A stretch of DNA of 64,000 nucleotides from Insolitispirillum peregrinum (GTDB lineage Bacteria > Pseudomonadota > Alphaproteobacteria > Rhodospirillales > Rhodospirillaceae), in NCBI RefSeq assembly GCF_042665255.1, contig NZ_JBHTCD010000023.1. One strand, given 5' to 3'. The position numbers were made by a program, and so were the translations under genes. Under the pieces are notes generated by a model. It made no database searches. It was not told the origin of the DNA and worked only from the letters and a program-made list of their open reading frames with translations. Position 1 is the stretch's first letter. The number at the start of each line of letters is the position of its first letter. Below, piece by piece: positions 51,577 to 60,110 of this stretch.

Positions 51577-53733
51577 TCAGAGCGGCAGCAGCCCGCTCCA
51601 CCACACGGCCCCGGCCAATACACAGGCTGCCAGCAGAACCAGATACACCCCCCACGGCTGCTTCTTTTCGGCAAACGGGTCATGCAGGGACCGAACCGCT
51701 CCGGCAGGCAAGCGGGCCTGCGTGGTCAACGAGTTTCCGAACGGAATGTTGATCCGCACCCGGGCGTTGACCGCCCAGCCGGTGGCGTCAAGGATCGGGG
51801 CCAGATTGCGCTGCCGCAGCTTCAGATAGGCGATCACCATCGCCGGTCCCGAGATCACCAGCACCAATCCCAGCACCGCCAGCGGCATCTGCCACCACGT
51901 CAGCCGCAGAAAGCCCGTCACCACCGAGGCAATCGCCGTCCCGATGGCCCCGACCGCCAGACCGATGGCGGCAAAGATCCCGGCAAACCGCCCGACATCA
52001 AACGCTGCCGGAACCGCCGGGGCGGGAGATGCCGCAGCCGGAGCAGGTGTTTTAGCTGCCGGAGCAGGGGCCGAAGCTGCGGCGGGGGCGGGGGCGGCAA
52101 CGGGCAACTGGAACGATGACAACGGGGATTGCTGCGAATGCAGGGTCGCCAGCTTTTCCAGTTGATCATTGATCATTTTGGCAAATTTCTTGTATGGCGA
52201 CCAGAACGCCTGTCCCAGACTGATCGGATGGTCAACGATCTTGATGATGGTGGCATCCCAGTCCCGGCCCTCCCGGTCATAAAAGACGCCGTTGCGCCCG
52301 ACCATCAACTGGTCGCTGTCCCCGACGGTGAAGGCGGCGGCGATGGTCATTTTTTCACTGCCGCCTTTGCGCTGGCAGGAACAATAGACCAGATAAATCC
52401 GCGACAGGGCCGCCAGCGTGGCATGGGCGGCCACATCATTGACCCGCACACACAGATCGGCACTGCGGCCATCCAGATACAGCCGTCCGGCGAGGAAAAT
52501 GGCCTTGCCCCTTCCGGCGTAGAAGTCGCGGAAGGAGACGAAATTGTTCAGCAGCCGATGCAGCCCCAGACGCAACCGAAGCAGCCGTTCGACCTCTTCG
52601 ATCGCTTCGACATCCTTGGCGACGGCCAGATCAGAGGCCACCAGCGCCTCCAGATCAGCCTGACGGTTTTGCCCGGCAATCTGCCGCAGGCGCTCCGTCC
52701 CCAGCGTCATCACTGCTGACGTCGGCTTTTGCGCCATCCACTCCAGACGGGGCTGATAGAGCGCGCAAATATCTTGCCACTGCGCCATGGTCAGAGCCTC
52801 ACACTCCCCCAGCACGGGCAGGACGACCTGCTGACGGAAAGCCTCCAGTGCCGCCCCCCACGCCGGGTTCACCCCGCTGCGCAATGGCAGGGAGCCTTCG
52901 GCGTGGACTTCGGCCAGCGGCAGGGGCGTCAGCAGGGCCAGACTGTCACTCAGCCCCTTGTCAGCCAGTTGCCCCAGAAGGTCCGGGCCGGGATTGAGCA
53001 GGTCGGTAGCATCCCGGCGATAGGCTGCCAACTGGCAGCGCAGGAAATAGCCATCAATTTTCTCGCGCACCGCCAGCACGGCTTCGGCCCCGTCCGGCGT
53101 TCCGGCCAATCCGCTGTCACCGTCCAGCCAGCCAGTCGCTTCGACAACCCCGCTGTAGAATGCCGTGATGCTGTCCAGTGTCACCCCATCGGCGCCAGAG
53201 CGGTCGGCGGTTGCCCCCTGACACTGGATAATGTCGTTGATCAGGGCGACCAGCTCCGGGTCATCGCCTGCCGTTGCCACCGGAACCACGCCATCGCCGT
53301 TAAAGCAGGTGGACTGGAAAATGCTTTCCGTATCCAGAGCATCGTTCAGGGCCAGAGCGTCGGCATCGGGCCGCCCCTGATTGGCCAGAATCCGCCGCGC
53401 CGAGGCCAGAACCCGCGCTCCGGCCTCGCTGTCTGCGTTGATCGCCGACAGGCGCAAATCGTCCCCCGGACGCACCAGTTCTTCGGGATCGGCCAAAACG
53501 GTCTTCAGCCAGGCGATTTCGCGCAGAATGTCGGCGGCGCGCACCCGCCCGCTGCCATCAAGGTCGAGCAGGCTCAGGGTTTGCCGATCAAATTCCAGTC
53601 CGTCAACCGGGCAGGCCAGCGCAACCCACAGCTTTTGATCAAGCGTATCAAGGGCCAGAATATCTGCACCAGTCTCCAGCCGGGCCTGATCAAAGCCACC
53701 GGCCCGGAAAAACTGCATTGCCTCTTTGCTCAC
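51577..53733 (-). CDS. Uncharacterised EF-hand and membrane protein
   Basis: I do not recognise this 718-residue protein. Near the N-terminus it has a canonical EF-hand loop, DLDGSGRVRAADI (about 57-69), in which positions 1, 3, 5, 6, 8 and 12 all fit calcium binding. Less regular Asp/Gly-rich segments follow (CFNGDGVV, GWLDGDSG). A long soluble middle region leads to a Pro/Ala-rich linker (about 545-595) and three C-terminal hydrophobic segments, the last at the extreme C-terminus. GTG 53733 is the start, with AGGAGG eight bases upstream. It is convergent with the amidohydrolase and divergent to the oxygenase gene. Confidence 0.75.
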   Translation of the reverse strand: MSKEAMQFFRAGGFDQARLETGADILALDTLDQKLWVALACPVDGLEFDRQTLSLLDLDGSGRVRAADILREIAWLKTVLADPEELVRPGDDLRLSAINADSEAGARVLASARRILANQGRPDADALALNDALDTESIFQSTCFNGDGVVPVATAGDDPELVALINDIIQCQGATADRSGADGVTLDSITAFYSGVVEATGWLDGDSGLAGTPDGAEAVLAVREKIDGYFLRCQLAAYRRDATDLLNPGPDLLGQLADKGLSDSLALLTPLPLAEVHAEGSLPLRSGVNPAWGAALEAFRQQVVLPVLGECEALTMAQWQDICALYQPRLEWMAQKPTSAVMTLGTERLRQIAGQNRQADLEALVASDLAVAKDVEAIEEVERLLRLRLGLHRLLNNFVSFRDFYAGRGKAIFLAGRLYLDGRSADLCVRVNDVAAHATLAALSRIYLVYCSCQRKGGSEKMTIAAAFTVGDSDQLMVGRNGVFYDREGRDWDATIIKIVDHPISLGQAFWSPYKKFAKMINDQLEKLATLHSQQSPLSSFQLPVAAPAPAAASAPAPAAKTPAPAAASPAPAVPAAFDVGRFAGIFAAIGLAVGAIGTAIASVVTGFLRLTWWQMPLAVLGLVLVISGPAMVIAYLKLRQRNLAPILDATGWAVNARVRINIPFGNSLTTQARLPAGAVRSLHDPFAEKKQPWGVYLVLLAACVLAGAVWWSGLLPL

Positions 53734-53900
53734 CTGAAACACCTCCTGCTGTTTGTGCGTCTGGTCAGCATAGCCGATTTCGCCGGAAAGCTGCGTGCCG
53801 TTCCATCACAGTGGCACAAATTTGTTTTGACGGTGTGTTTGCCCGCCCGCTAAACCTCTGTGCAATCCCGCCGGGATGGTCAGATGTTGGAGAGAGAAGC

Positions 53901-54494
53901 ATGTCACTGCTCGGTGCACCCCATGGTGCGAAACGGGGTGCAATCCCTGCGCCGTTGTGGCTCGGTTACCCCGAGGCTTTCAGCCCGGAAGAGTGCGCCA
54001 GCCTGATCGACATGATGATCTTTGGTACCCATAAAAGCGCCGGGCTGGTCAACGGCAAGGCCGAACAGTCCATCCGGCAAACCGATATCCACTGGATCCC
54101 GGAAAACGACGAAACATCATGGGTCTATCAACGTCTGGCCCAACTGGTGGCGCAAGGCAACCGCGATGCCTTTGGCTATACCCTGTCCGGCTTTGACGAG
54201 GACGCCCAGATTGGCCGCTACCAGAACGGCGGTTTTTATGACTGGCATATCGACCGTGGCGGTCGCGGGATTGGTGCCCGCCGCAAACTGACCGTTTCCG
54301 TACAGTTGTCAGACCCGGCCGACTATCAGGGGGGCGAATTGCAGCTTAATCCCGATGGCCGCGTTGTGACCGCTGAAACAGCCATCGGGACCGCCGTCGT
54401 GTTCCCGGCCTATATGCTGCACCGGGTTGCCCCGGTGACGCAGGGCGTTCGCCATTCGCTGGTTATCTGGACCCACGGTCCTGATTTCACCTGA
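53901..54494 (+). CDS. 2-oxoglutarate/Fe(II) oxygenase, PKHD-type
   Basis: A 197-residue double-stranded beta-helix dioxygenase. Iron ligands are His and Asp in FYDWHIDRGG and a distal His in AYMLHRVAPVTQGVRHSL, where the Arg that binds 2-oxoglutarate also lies. QLSDPADYQGGEL is the prolyl-4-hydroxylase-like strand. ATG 53901 has GGAGAGAG upstream. Relatives (PiuC/YbiX) are often linked to iron uptake, but no such gene is next to it. Confidence 0.82.
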   Translation: MSLLGAPHGAKRGAIPAPLWLGYPEAFSPEECASLIDMMIFGTHKSAGLVNGKAEQSIRQTDIHWIPENDETSWVYQRLAQLVAQGNRDAFGYTLSGFDEDAQIGRYQNGGFYDWHIDRGGRGIGARRKLTVSVQLSDPADYQGGELQLNPDGRVVTAETAIGTAVVFPAYMLHRVAPVTQGVRHSLVIWTHGPDFT

Positions 54495-54529
54495 TTTGTT
54501 TATCGCTGCTGCCAAAGAAAGACCCTGCC

Positions 54530-55906
54530 ATGGCTCCGCCCCGCTCGTTCCGCCCGTCCAATCGCCCTTCCGGCCCCGGCAAAGGGCCTGCCAAAGGGCG
54601 AGGAGGCAAACGCCCGTCCACTCCGCCAGCGGCAACCCCGCACGGACCAATCCTGTCCCTGAGCATTGACCGTCTGGGAGCCCGTGGCGATGGCATCGCC
54701 CATGCTGATGGACAGACGGTCTTTGTTCCCTTTGCCTTGCCCGGCGAAACGGTACAGGCTCAGGCGCTGTCGCGCAGCAGTGATGGCGTCAGCACGGTCC
54801 TGAAGGGGATCGAACAGCCGTCCGAACACCGCGCAGACCCCGTCTGCCCGCATTTTACCCGCTGTGGCGGTTGCGTAACCCAGCACATGGTCCGCGAGGA
54901 TGAAAGCATCTGGAAGCGGTCGCTGATCGTCGAAGCCCTCAAGCATCGGGGCTTTGAGGACGCCGACACCCTGGTGTCGTCCACCATCGCCCTGCCCGCC
55001 GGAAGCCGCCGCCGGGCCGTGTTTGGCTATCGCCGGTTGGCGGAACGGGTGGTGGTCGGTTTCAACGAACGCGCCAGCCACCAGATCATTCCGCTGGATG
55101 CGTGCCCGGTGCTGGTCCCGGCGCTATCATCGCTGCTGGTCAGACTGCCTGCCCTGCTGGCCCCGGTGCTGCCCAAGGGGAGCCAGGGCGACATCATGGT
55201 CGTTGCCAGCGATACCGGCGTTGACATGATGCTGGATATCCCCGCAATCCCGGACCTCGCCGGACGGGAAGGACTGGCGGCGGTGGCAGACCAGCTTGAC
55301 CTCGCCCGCCTGACGGTACGGATCGGTAAAACCCCCGAACCGATGGTGATGCGCCGCCAGCCGGTGATCACTCTGGGGAACACCCGGTTGCCGCTACCCA
55401 TTGGAGCCTTCCTGCAACCGAGTGCCGAAGGTCAGCAGGCCTTGCAGGATCTGGTGCTGGCGGCGGTCGGGGATACCACCGGGGCGGTTGCAGACCTGTT
55501 CTGCGGCATGGGGACCTTTGCCCTGCCAATCGCAGAGCTGGGCCGACAGGTGACCGCCTACGACCTCGAAGCCGTCCAGACCGCCCCCCTGCACACTACC
55601 GGTCGGGTCAAGGCGCAGGCCCGTGACCTGTTCCGCCTGCCGTTGATCGTTGATGAACTGAAGCCGTTCTCCACCATCGTCCTTGATCCTCCGCGCGCCG
55701 GAGCCCAGCAGCAATGTCAGGAACTGGTCAGGCTGCCCCCCGGCATCGGGCCGCAACGGGTGGTGATGGTGTCCTGTAGTCCGGCCACTTTCTCACGCGA
55801 TGCCCGCATTCTGGCCGATGGTGGATATCGGCTGAATTCCGTCACCCCGGTTGACCAGTTTGTCTGGTCTGCCCATGTGGAACTGGTGGCAGTTTTCACC
55901 CGATAA
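54530..55906 (+). CDS. 23S rRNA m5U methyltransferase family protein (RlmD/TrmA type)
   Basis: A 458-residue SAM-dependent RNA (uracil-5-)-methyltransferase. A basic N-terminal tail precedes a TRAM domain (ILSLSIDRLGARGDGIAHADG). CPHFTRCGGCVTQH and a later DACPVL supply the Fe-S cluster cysteines. The Rossmann core has VADLFCGMGTFALPIAELG, DPPRAG and the catalytic MVSCSPATFSRDARIL. Since TrmFO already covers tRNA U54, this is more likely an rRNA enzyme. The exact target uracil cannot be told. Confidence 0.88.
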   Translation: MAPPRSFRPSNRPSGPGKGPAKGRGGKRPSTPPAATPHGPILSLSIDRLGARGDGIAHADGQTVFVPFALPGETVQAQALSRSSDGVSTVLKGIEQPSEHRADPVCPHFTRCGGCVTQHMVREDESIWKRSLIVEALKHRGFEDADTLVSSTIALPAGSRRRAVFGYRRLAERVVVGFNERASHQIIPLDACPVLVPALSSLLVRLPALLAPVLPKGSQGDIMVVASDTGVDMMLDIPAIPDLAGREGLAAVADQLDLARLTVRIGKTPEPMVMRRQPVITLGNTRLPLPIGAFLQPSAEGQQALQDLVLAAVGDTTGAVADLFCGMGTFALPIAELGRQVTAYDLEAVQTAPLHTTGRVKAQARDLFRLPLIVDELKPFSTIVLDPPRAGAQQQCQELVRLPPGIGPQRVVMVSCSPATFSRDARILADGGYRLNSVTPVDQFVWSAHVELVAVFTR

Positions 55907-55982
55907 CGCTATCCTCATAGCATAATAAGGGATTCTGCACACGGACCCATCCTTCGACAAGACCTTTGGGGGGCAACGCACG

Positions 55983-57299
55983 ATGCATACTGTGGCAACC
56001 ATCCTTCTTGCGACCCCTCACCCTGATGCGGTTGCGGCCTTGCTGACCAGCCTGAGCCGTAGCGGCTATGCCTGCCGGTTGACCTCCCCGGACACCCTGT
56101 CGTCGGCCATCGCGCAGGAGGCTCCTGACATTCTTCTGCTCGGACCGGGCTTCAGTGGAAATATGCTGGAAACAGCCTTGCACAGCGCCGCCAATGCCCC
56201 CTGCCCGGCCCTGTTGCTCGCAGCCCCCGGAGATGAGGCCGCAGTCATCAGCGCACAGGAGCATGCCCTGGCTGGCATTCTGCCCTGGCCTGACAGCCTC
56301 GACGCCTTGCCGTACTATCTGCATCCGCTCACCCGGCTGGCAACCATGCAGAGTGAGCTGGCTCGCCGGCAACAGACCTGCCATTTGCCAGCCACCGCAG
56401 CAGGGCACGGCAATCCGTCGCTATCAGACCCGCCTGCGTCGGTTTTGATCATCAGCACCCATCCGTCCGTGGCCAGTCTGCAGGCAACGCTGGCCCCAGA
56501 GGTTGACGTTACCACTGCGCCAGACACCTTTTCCGCACAGAGCCTGATGGAAGGACGCCGTTTTGACGCCTGCATCATGGTGCCCGACACCGACCGGGAG
56601 GCGCTGTTTGACCTGTGCCTGCAAATCCGCCGCAATCCACGGCTGTTCAACCTGCCCGTTCTGTTTCTGGATGACGAGCAGCCGTTGAAAGCCCTGTCCA
56701 TGGGGGCATCGCACGGCTTGCCACTGTCAGCCAGTGCAGCAGACGTGCGGTTTGCATTAAGGACGCTCGTTCAGCGCCAAAGGCAACGCTGGGCCCTGCG
56801 GCAAGCCATGGAGCAAACACGCTCTGCGCCTTTCGCCTCCCCCATCGCCCGCGAGGCCTATAACAGCCAGTTCATGGACCAGTATGCGCGGGCTTTCCTC
56901 GCAGAACGGACCCATCCCCATGCTTTTGCCGTCGTTGGCCTGCTGTTTGCCGGGGTTGACGCCATCGAACATGAATTCGGGGCCGACGCCGAACATAACC
57001 TGATCGCGCAAATCGCCCAGTGGTTGACGTTGCTGGTCCGCGCCGAAGATATGGTGGTGCATCTTGACGGAGCCCGCTTCTGTGTCATCCTTCCCGATAC
57101 GCCGCCCGAAGAAGCGGCACTGGTCATGAATCGCATTGCCGGGGTGATCTCGAACACCGACTTCGCCGTTCGCGACGTCTATCGGGTTGTCACCGTCTGG
57201 CCCTATGTTGTTCCAATGGACTTGACCCTGTGCCAACAGGCACCTAGCCTTGCTACAGAGGTCATTCAGGTGCTGGAAAGCAAAACAGCCCTGCTTTGA
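55983..57299 (+). CDS. PleD-like protein with degenerate receiver and GGDEF domains
   Basis: A 438-residue soluble protein. Residues about 5-120 and 155-275 look like two receiver folds, but neither has the phospho-acceptor Asp at the end of strand 3 (DILLLGPGF and DACIMVPDT). The C-terminal part (about 300-438) resembles a GGDEF domain: AFAVVGLLFAGVDAIEHEFGADAEHNLIAQIAQWL, then RAEDMVVHLDGARFCVILPDTP. There the GGDEF signature is DGARF, so cyclase activity is unlikely. The architecture recalls PleD with all catalytic sites lost. Confidence 0.65.
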   Translation: MHTVATILLATPHPDAVAALLTSLSRSGYACRLTSPDTLSSAIAQEAPDILLLGPGFSGNMLETALHSAANAPCPALLLAAPGDEAAVISAQEHALAGILPWPDSLDALPYYLHPLTRLATMQSELARRQQTCHLPATAAGHGNPSLSDPPASVLIISTHPSVASLQATLAPEVDVTTAPDTFSAQSLMEGRRFDACIMVPDTDREALFDLCLQIRRNPRLFNLPVLFLDDEQPLKALSMGASHGLPLSASAADVRFALRTLVQRQRQRWALRQAMEQTRSAPFASPIAREAYNSQFMDQYARAFLAERTHPHAFAVVGLLFAGVDAIEHEFGADAEHNLIAQIAQWLTLLVRAEDMVVHLDGARFCVILPDTPPEEAALVMNRIAGVISNTDFAVRDVYRVVTVWPYVVPMDLTLCQQAPSLATEVIQVLESKTALL

Positions 57300-57382
57300 C
57301 GCCTCCCTGGACTCTGACAGAGATATTTGAGGTATCACAAAAACTGGCGCCCATGTTTGCGCACGCTGCTTCGGGACACACC

Positions 57383-58081
57383 ATGCGGGTTGACATTATC
57401 TTTGATACGATTTGCCCTTGGTGCTTTGTTGGCAAGCGCCGCCTTGAACGCGCCCTCGCCCAGCGGCCAACTGTTGCGGCACAAATCCATTGGCGGCCAT
57501 TCCTGCTGAATCCGGACATGCCGGAGCAAGGTATCCCTCGTGCCGCCTATCTGGAACGCAAATTCGGCGGAGCGGCCCGAGTGACCCGCATGCTGAACAG
57601 TCTGGCCGAGGCAGGCAAGGCAGAGTCGATTGATTTTTGTTTTGATGCCATCCAGGTTACTCCCAACTCGGTGGACTCTCACCGTCTGGTCCAGTTCGCC
57701 CACCGGCATGGCGTTGCCAATCAGGCCGTGGAAGCCTTGTTCCAGGCCTATTTCGTTCATGGTCGCAATATCGGCGATCATGACGAGCTGTTGAGCATTA
57801 CCGAAGACTGTGACCTGTCCGCCGATGAATTCGAGCGCATGCTGAACAGTAATGAAGGACGGGGCGAGATTTACCTCGATAATGCCCAGACGCACCGCCT
57901 CAGCATCAACGGCGTGCCGTGCTTTATCTTTGAAAACGCCTACGGCATCGCCGGGGCACAAGATCCTGACATTCTGGTGCGCATGATCGACATGGCCATC
58001 GAAGGGCCGCTCAACGACCCTCTCAGCAGCCTGCGCCCGCATGGCGATCTGGTCGGGAAGTCAGAGAGGTCACAGGCGTGA
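57383..58081 (+). CDS. DsbA family oxidoreductase (FrnE/HCCA isomerase-like)
   Basis: A 232-residue thioredoxin-fold protein with CPWC at residues 11-14 directly after the first strand (VDIIFDTICPWCFVGKRRLE) and a large helical insertion. A conserved cis-Pro region NGVPCFIFENAYGIAGAQ follows. No signal peptide is seen, so it is cytoplasmic, like FrnE and 2-hydroxychromene-2-carboxylate isomerase-like enzymes. The start is uncertain: ATG 57383 fits the domain start; ATG 57353 is possible. Confidence 0.82.
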   Translation: MRVDIIFDTICPWCFVGKRRLERALAQRPTVAAQIHWRPFLLNPDMPEQGIPRAAYLERKFGGAARVTRMLNSLAEAGKAESIDFCFDAIQVTPNSVDSHRLVQFAHRHGVANQAVEALFQAYFVHGRNIGDHDELLSITEDCDLSADEFERMLNSNEGRGEIYLDNAQTHRLSINGVPCFIFENAYGIAGAQDPDILVRMIDMAIEGPLNDPLSSLRPHGDLVGKSERSQA

Positions 58082-58092
58082 ACTGCCAATGA

Positions 58093-58398
58093 TCAGTTCC
58101 CAATGGGATCAATAATCATCAGGGTACCATAGCTTCCCTCGGCCACCGCATGCGGAACCCCGGCTAGCGCCAGATACATTTCACCTTCCGAGACCTGCAC
58201 CAGTTCAGTATCCACAACAAGACGCATCTGCCCCTTAATAACGATCAAGGTCTCGTTATAATCATGGGTCTCGTCCGGATATGGGCGACCATCCATCTTG
58301 AGGATTTTGATATTGCAATTCCCGGACTGACCAATAACGACTGATTTCCAGAAGTCAGGCAAGTTTTCCGCAGTATCATTCAGGCTGATGTGAGTCAT
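58093..58398 (-). CDS. Small cupin-domain protein
   Basis: A 101-residue single-domain cupin. Motif 1 is visible around DETHDYNETLIVIKGQMRLVV and motif 2 around GEMYLALAGVPHAVAEG, with His and Glu at metal-ligand positions. Cupins of this size are often sugar- or small-molecule-binding or act as simple enzymes. It is convergent with the DsbA-like gene, 11 bases from its stop. Function unknown. Confidence 0.78.
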   Translation of the reverse strand: MTHISLNDTAENLPDFWKSVVIGQSGNCNIKILKMDGRPYPDETHDYNETLIVIKGQMRLVVDTELVQVSEGEMYLALAGVPHAVAEGSYGTLMIIDPIGN

Positions 58399-58452
58399 TG
58401 GATATACCAGGAAAAGGAGAGCACAGAACCCCGCGCCATGTTTCCGGGTACC

Positions 58453-58830
58453 TTACGGCACCGGGATCAATGCCACGGCAACGCGGCGATCCTCGGCCAT
58501 CAGGACGTTATAGGTCCGGCACGCGGCACCGGTATCCATCAGATCGGTCACCACACCCCGCTCTTTCAGTGCGGCCCGGACCGAGGGCGACACCAGAGCC
58601 ATACGGGGTCCACAGCCGATCAACAGCACCTCTACCGCTGGTGACGCGGTCAGGATCGGCTCGAACGTCTCAAACGTCATGCTGGCGACATCGGTTGCCA
58701 GCCACGGAACTGTCCGAAATGGCATGACGAGAACCGGCTGCTGCCACACCGTTCCCGAGATCCGAAACAGGTTATCGCCATACGACTGGATGACTTGCCG
58801 TCCTTCAGGAATTGCCGGAGTGATATCCAT
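58453..58830 (-). CDS. Mth938-like (NDUFAF3 family) protein
   Basis: A 125-residue protein of the Mth938/DUF498 family. It shows QSYGDNLFRISG, VEVLLIGCGPRMALVSPSVRAAL and GVVTDLMDTGAACRTYNVLMAEDRRVAVALIP, the family core including the conserved Gly-Cys-Gly turn. The eukaryotic relative NDUFAF3 assists complex I assembly. ATG 58830 has AAGGGA seven bases upstream. It is notable that an NDUFAF6-like gene is also present in this window, at 7321. Confidence 0.85.
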   Translation of the reverse strand: MDITPAIPEGRQVIQSYGDNLFRISGTVWQQPVLVMPFRTVPWLATDVASMTFETFEPILTASPAVEVLLIGCGPRMALVSPSVRAALKERGVVTDLMDTGAACRTYNVLMAEDRRVAVALIPVP

Positions 58831-58894
58831 CAGATCATCCCTTGTCAGATCATCAAGCGCCAAACAGATGCACACGGGTCCAGACCTGTGAACC

Positions 58895-59073
58895 CACAGT
58901 ACACGACAGTTGGTGGAAAAGAATGGGCTATCGCCCAAACCCATTCGGGGCCTGAGGCCCCGAACCCCCATTTTTTCTTTGAATAACAAAGGAATGGGGT
59001 CCGAGGCATCAAGGCCCCAGCGAGGTGTGGAGCAGCGCTCCACGTCCTTGTTTCCTTACTGTCGTGTCCTGTG
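58895..59073 (-). mobile_element. E1 element, copy G (reverse orientation)
   Basis: 179 bp with terminal repeats CACAGTACACGACAGT (left) and a complementary right end that differs at one of 16 positions. Internal hairpins are the same as in copies D and H but in reverse order. The right end leads straight into an E2 copy. It lies between the Mth938-like gene and era. Confidence 0.82.
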
Positions 59074-59104
59074 ACATGAAACACATTCACAGCTTTAAGC
59101 GTCT

Positions 59105-59155
59105 GCTTTACCACACTTTTTGCGAAAACCGGAACCGTTTTTCGCACGACGCTCA
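59105..59155 (-). repeat. E2 repeat next to the era stop codon
   Basis: Contains TTTTTGCGAAAACCGGAACCGTTTTTCGC, whose arms are nearly symmetric. The GAGCGTCGTGCG end lies four bases past the era TGA. It joins E1 copy G on its other side. Confidence 0.7.
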
Positions 59156-59159
59156 AGCA

Positions 59160-60107
59160 TCAGGCGTCGAAATCAAGGCCCCACTCGGAATAGCGCGCCC
59201 GGTCTTCGGCCCAGTCTTCACGAACCTTGATGAACAGGAACAGGTGCACCTTTTGCCCAAGGATCTCTTCCAGTTCCTTGCGGGCAGCGGCCCCGATGTG
59301 CTTGATCTGATCGCCACCCTTGCCCAGAACGATGCTTTTCTGGCTGTCGCGGGCCACAAAAATGGTCTGGTCGATCTTCACCGAGCCATCAGGACGCTCG
59401 GTCCATTGGTCCGTTTCAACGGTGATGCTGTACGGCAGTTCGTGGTACAGCTTCAGGAAGACCTTCTCACGGGTGATTTCCGCCGCCAGCATGCGCATCG
59501 GCAGATCGGACACCTCGTCTTCGGGGAACATGTAGGGCCCCAGCGGCGCGCGCGAGGCAAGGTAGCGCAGAATGTCTGCCGTACCGCGTTCCTTCAGGGC
59601 CGAAATCATGAACACTTCGCTAAAGATACCCTCGGCGTGCAGCTTGGCAGCCAGATCGAGCAGCACCGGCGGGTTGACCAGATCGACCTTGTTCAGAACC
59701 AGAATCACGTCCTGGTAGCCGTTCTTTTTCAGCGTCTCGATGATCGAGCTACTGTCTTCATCCAGTCCGCGCTTGCCGCTGGCCCGCTGGGCATCAATCA
59801 CCAGAATGACCGTGTCGGCATCGGCCAGACCAGCCCATGCCGCCGCCACCATCGCCCGTTCCAGCCGCTTTTTGGGCCGGAAGATACCGGGCGTATCAAT
59901 AAAAATGATCTGACTGTTGTCCTGCATCGCAATACCGCGAATGCGGGTACGGGTGGTCTGCACCTTGGGCGAAACAATAGAAACCTTTGTGCCGACCATC
60001 GCGTTGGTCAGCGTCGATTTGCCGGCATTCGGCGCGCCCAGAACGGCTACAAAGCCGCAACGGGTCGGAACATCATCCTGGGTGGTCGGAATCACATCAT
60101 CACTCAT
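59160..60107 (-). CDS. era: GTPase Era
   Basis: Essential GTPase for 16S rRNA maturation and 30S assembly. The 315-residue protein has G1 VLGAPNAGKSTLTNA, G3 IDTPGIF and G4 LVLNKVDLV, then a KH domain (IVLGKGGDQIKHIGAAARKE) that binds the 3' end of 16S rRNA. It follows rnc by three bases; rnc-era is a very conserved pair. Confidence 0.95.
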   Translation of the reverse strand: MSDDVIPTTQDDVPTRCGFVAVLGAPNAGKSTLTNAMVGTKVSIVSPKVQTTRTRIRGIAMQDNSQIIFIDTPGIFRPKKRLERAMVAAAWAGLADADTVILVIDAQRASGKRGLDEDSSSIIETLKKNGYQDVILVLNKVDLVNPPVLLDLAAKLHAEGIFSEVFMISALKERGTADILRYLASRAPLGPYMFPEDEVSDLPMRMLAAEITREKVFLKLYHELPYSITVETDQWTERPDGSVKIDQTIFVARDSQKSIVLGKGGDQIKHIGAAARKELEEILGQKVHLFLFIKVREDWAEDRARYSEWGLDFDA

Positions 60108-60110
60108 CGT

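Noticed and set aside
55983..57299. Active diguanylate cyclase
   Set aside because: The GGDEF position reads DGARF and neither receiver has a phospho-acceptor Asp.
58841..59043. Peptides beginning MERCSTPRWG seen at several E1 copies
   Set aside because: They arise from the first E1 hairpin (GGAGCGCTGCTCC). The frames differ after a few codons among copies and have no ribosome sites, so E1 is treated as non-coding.
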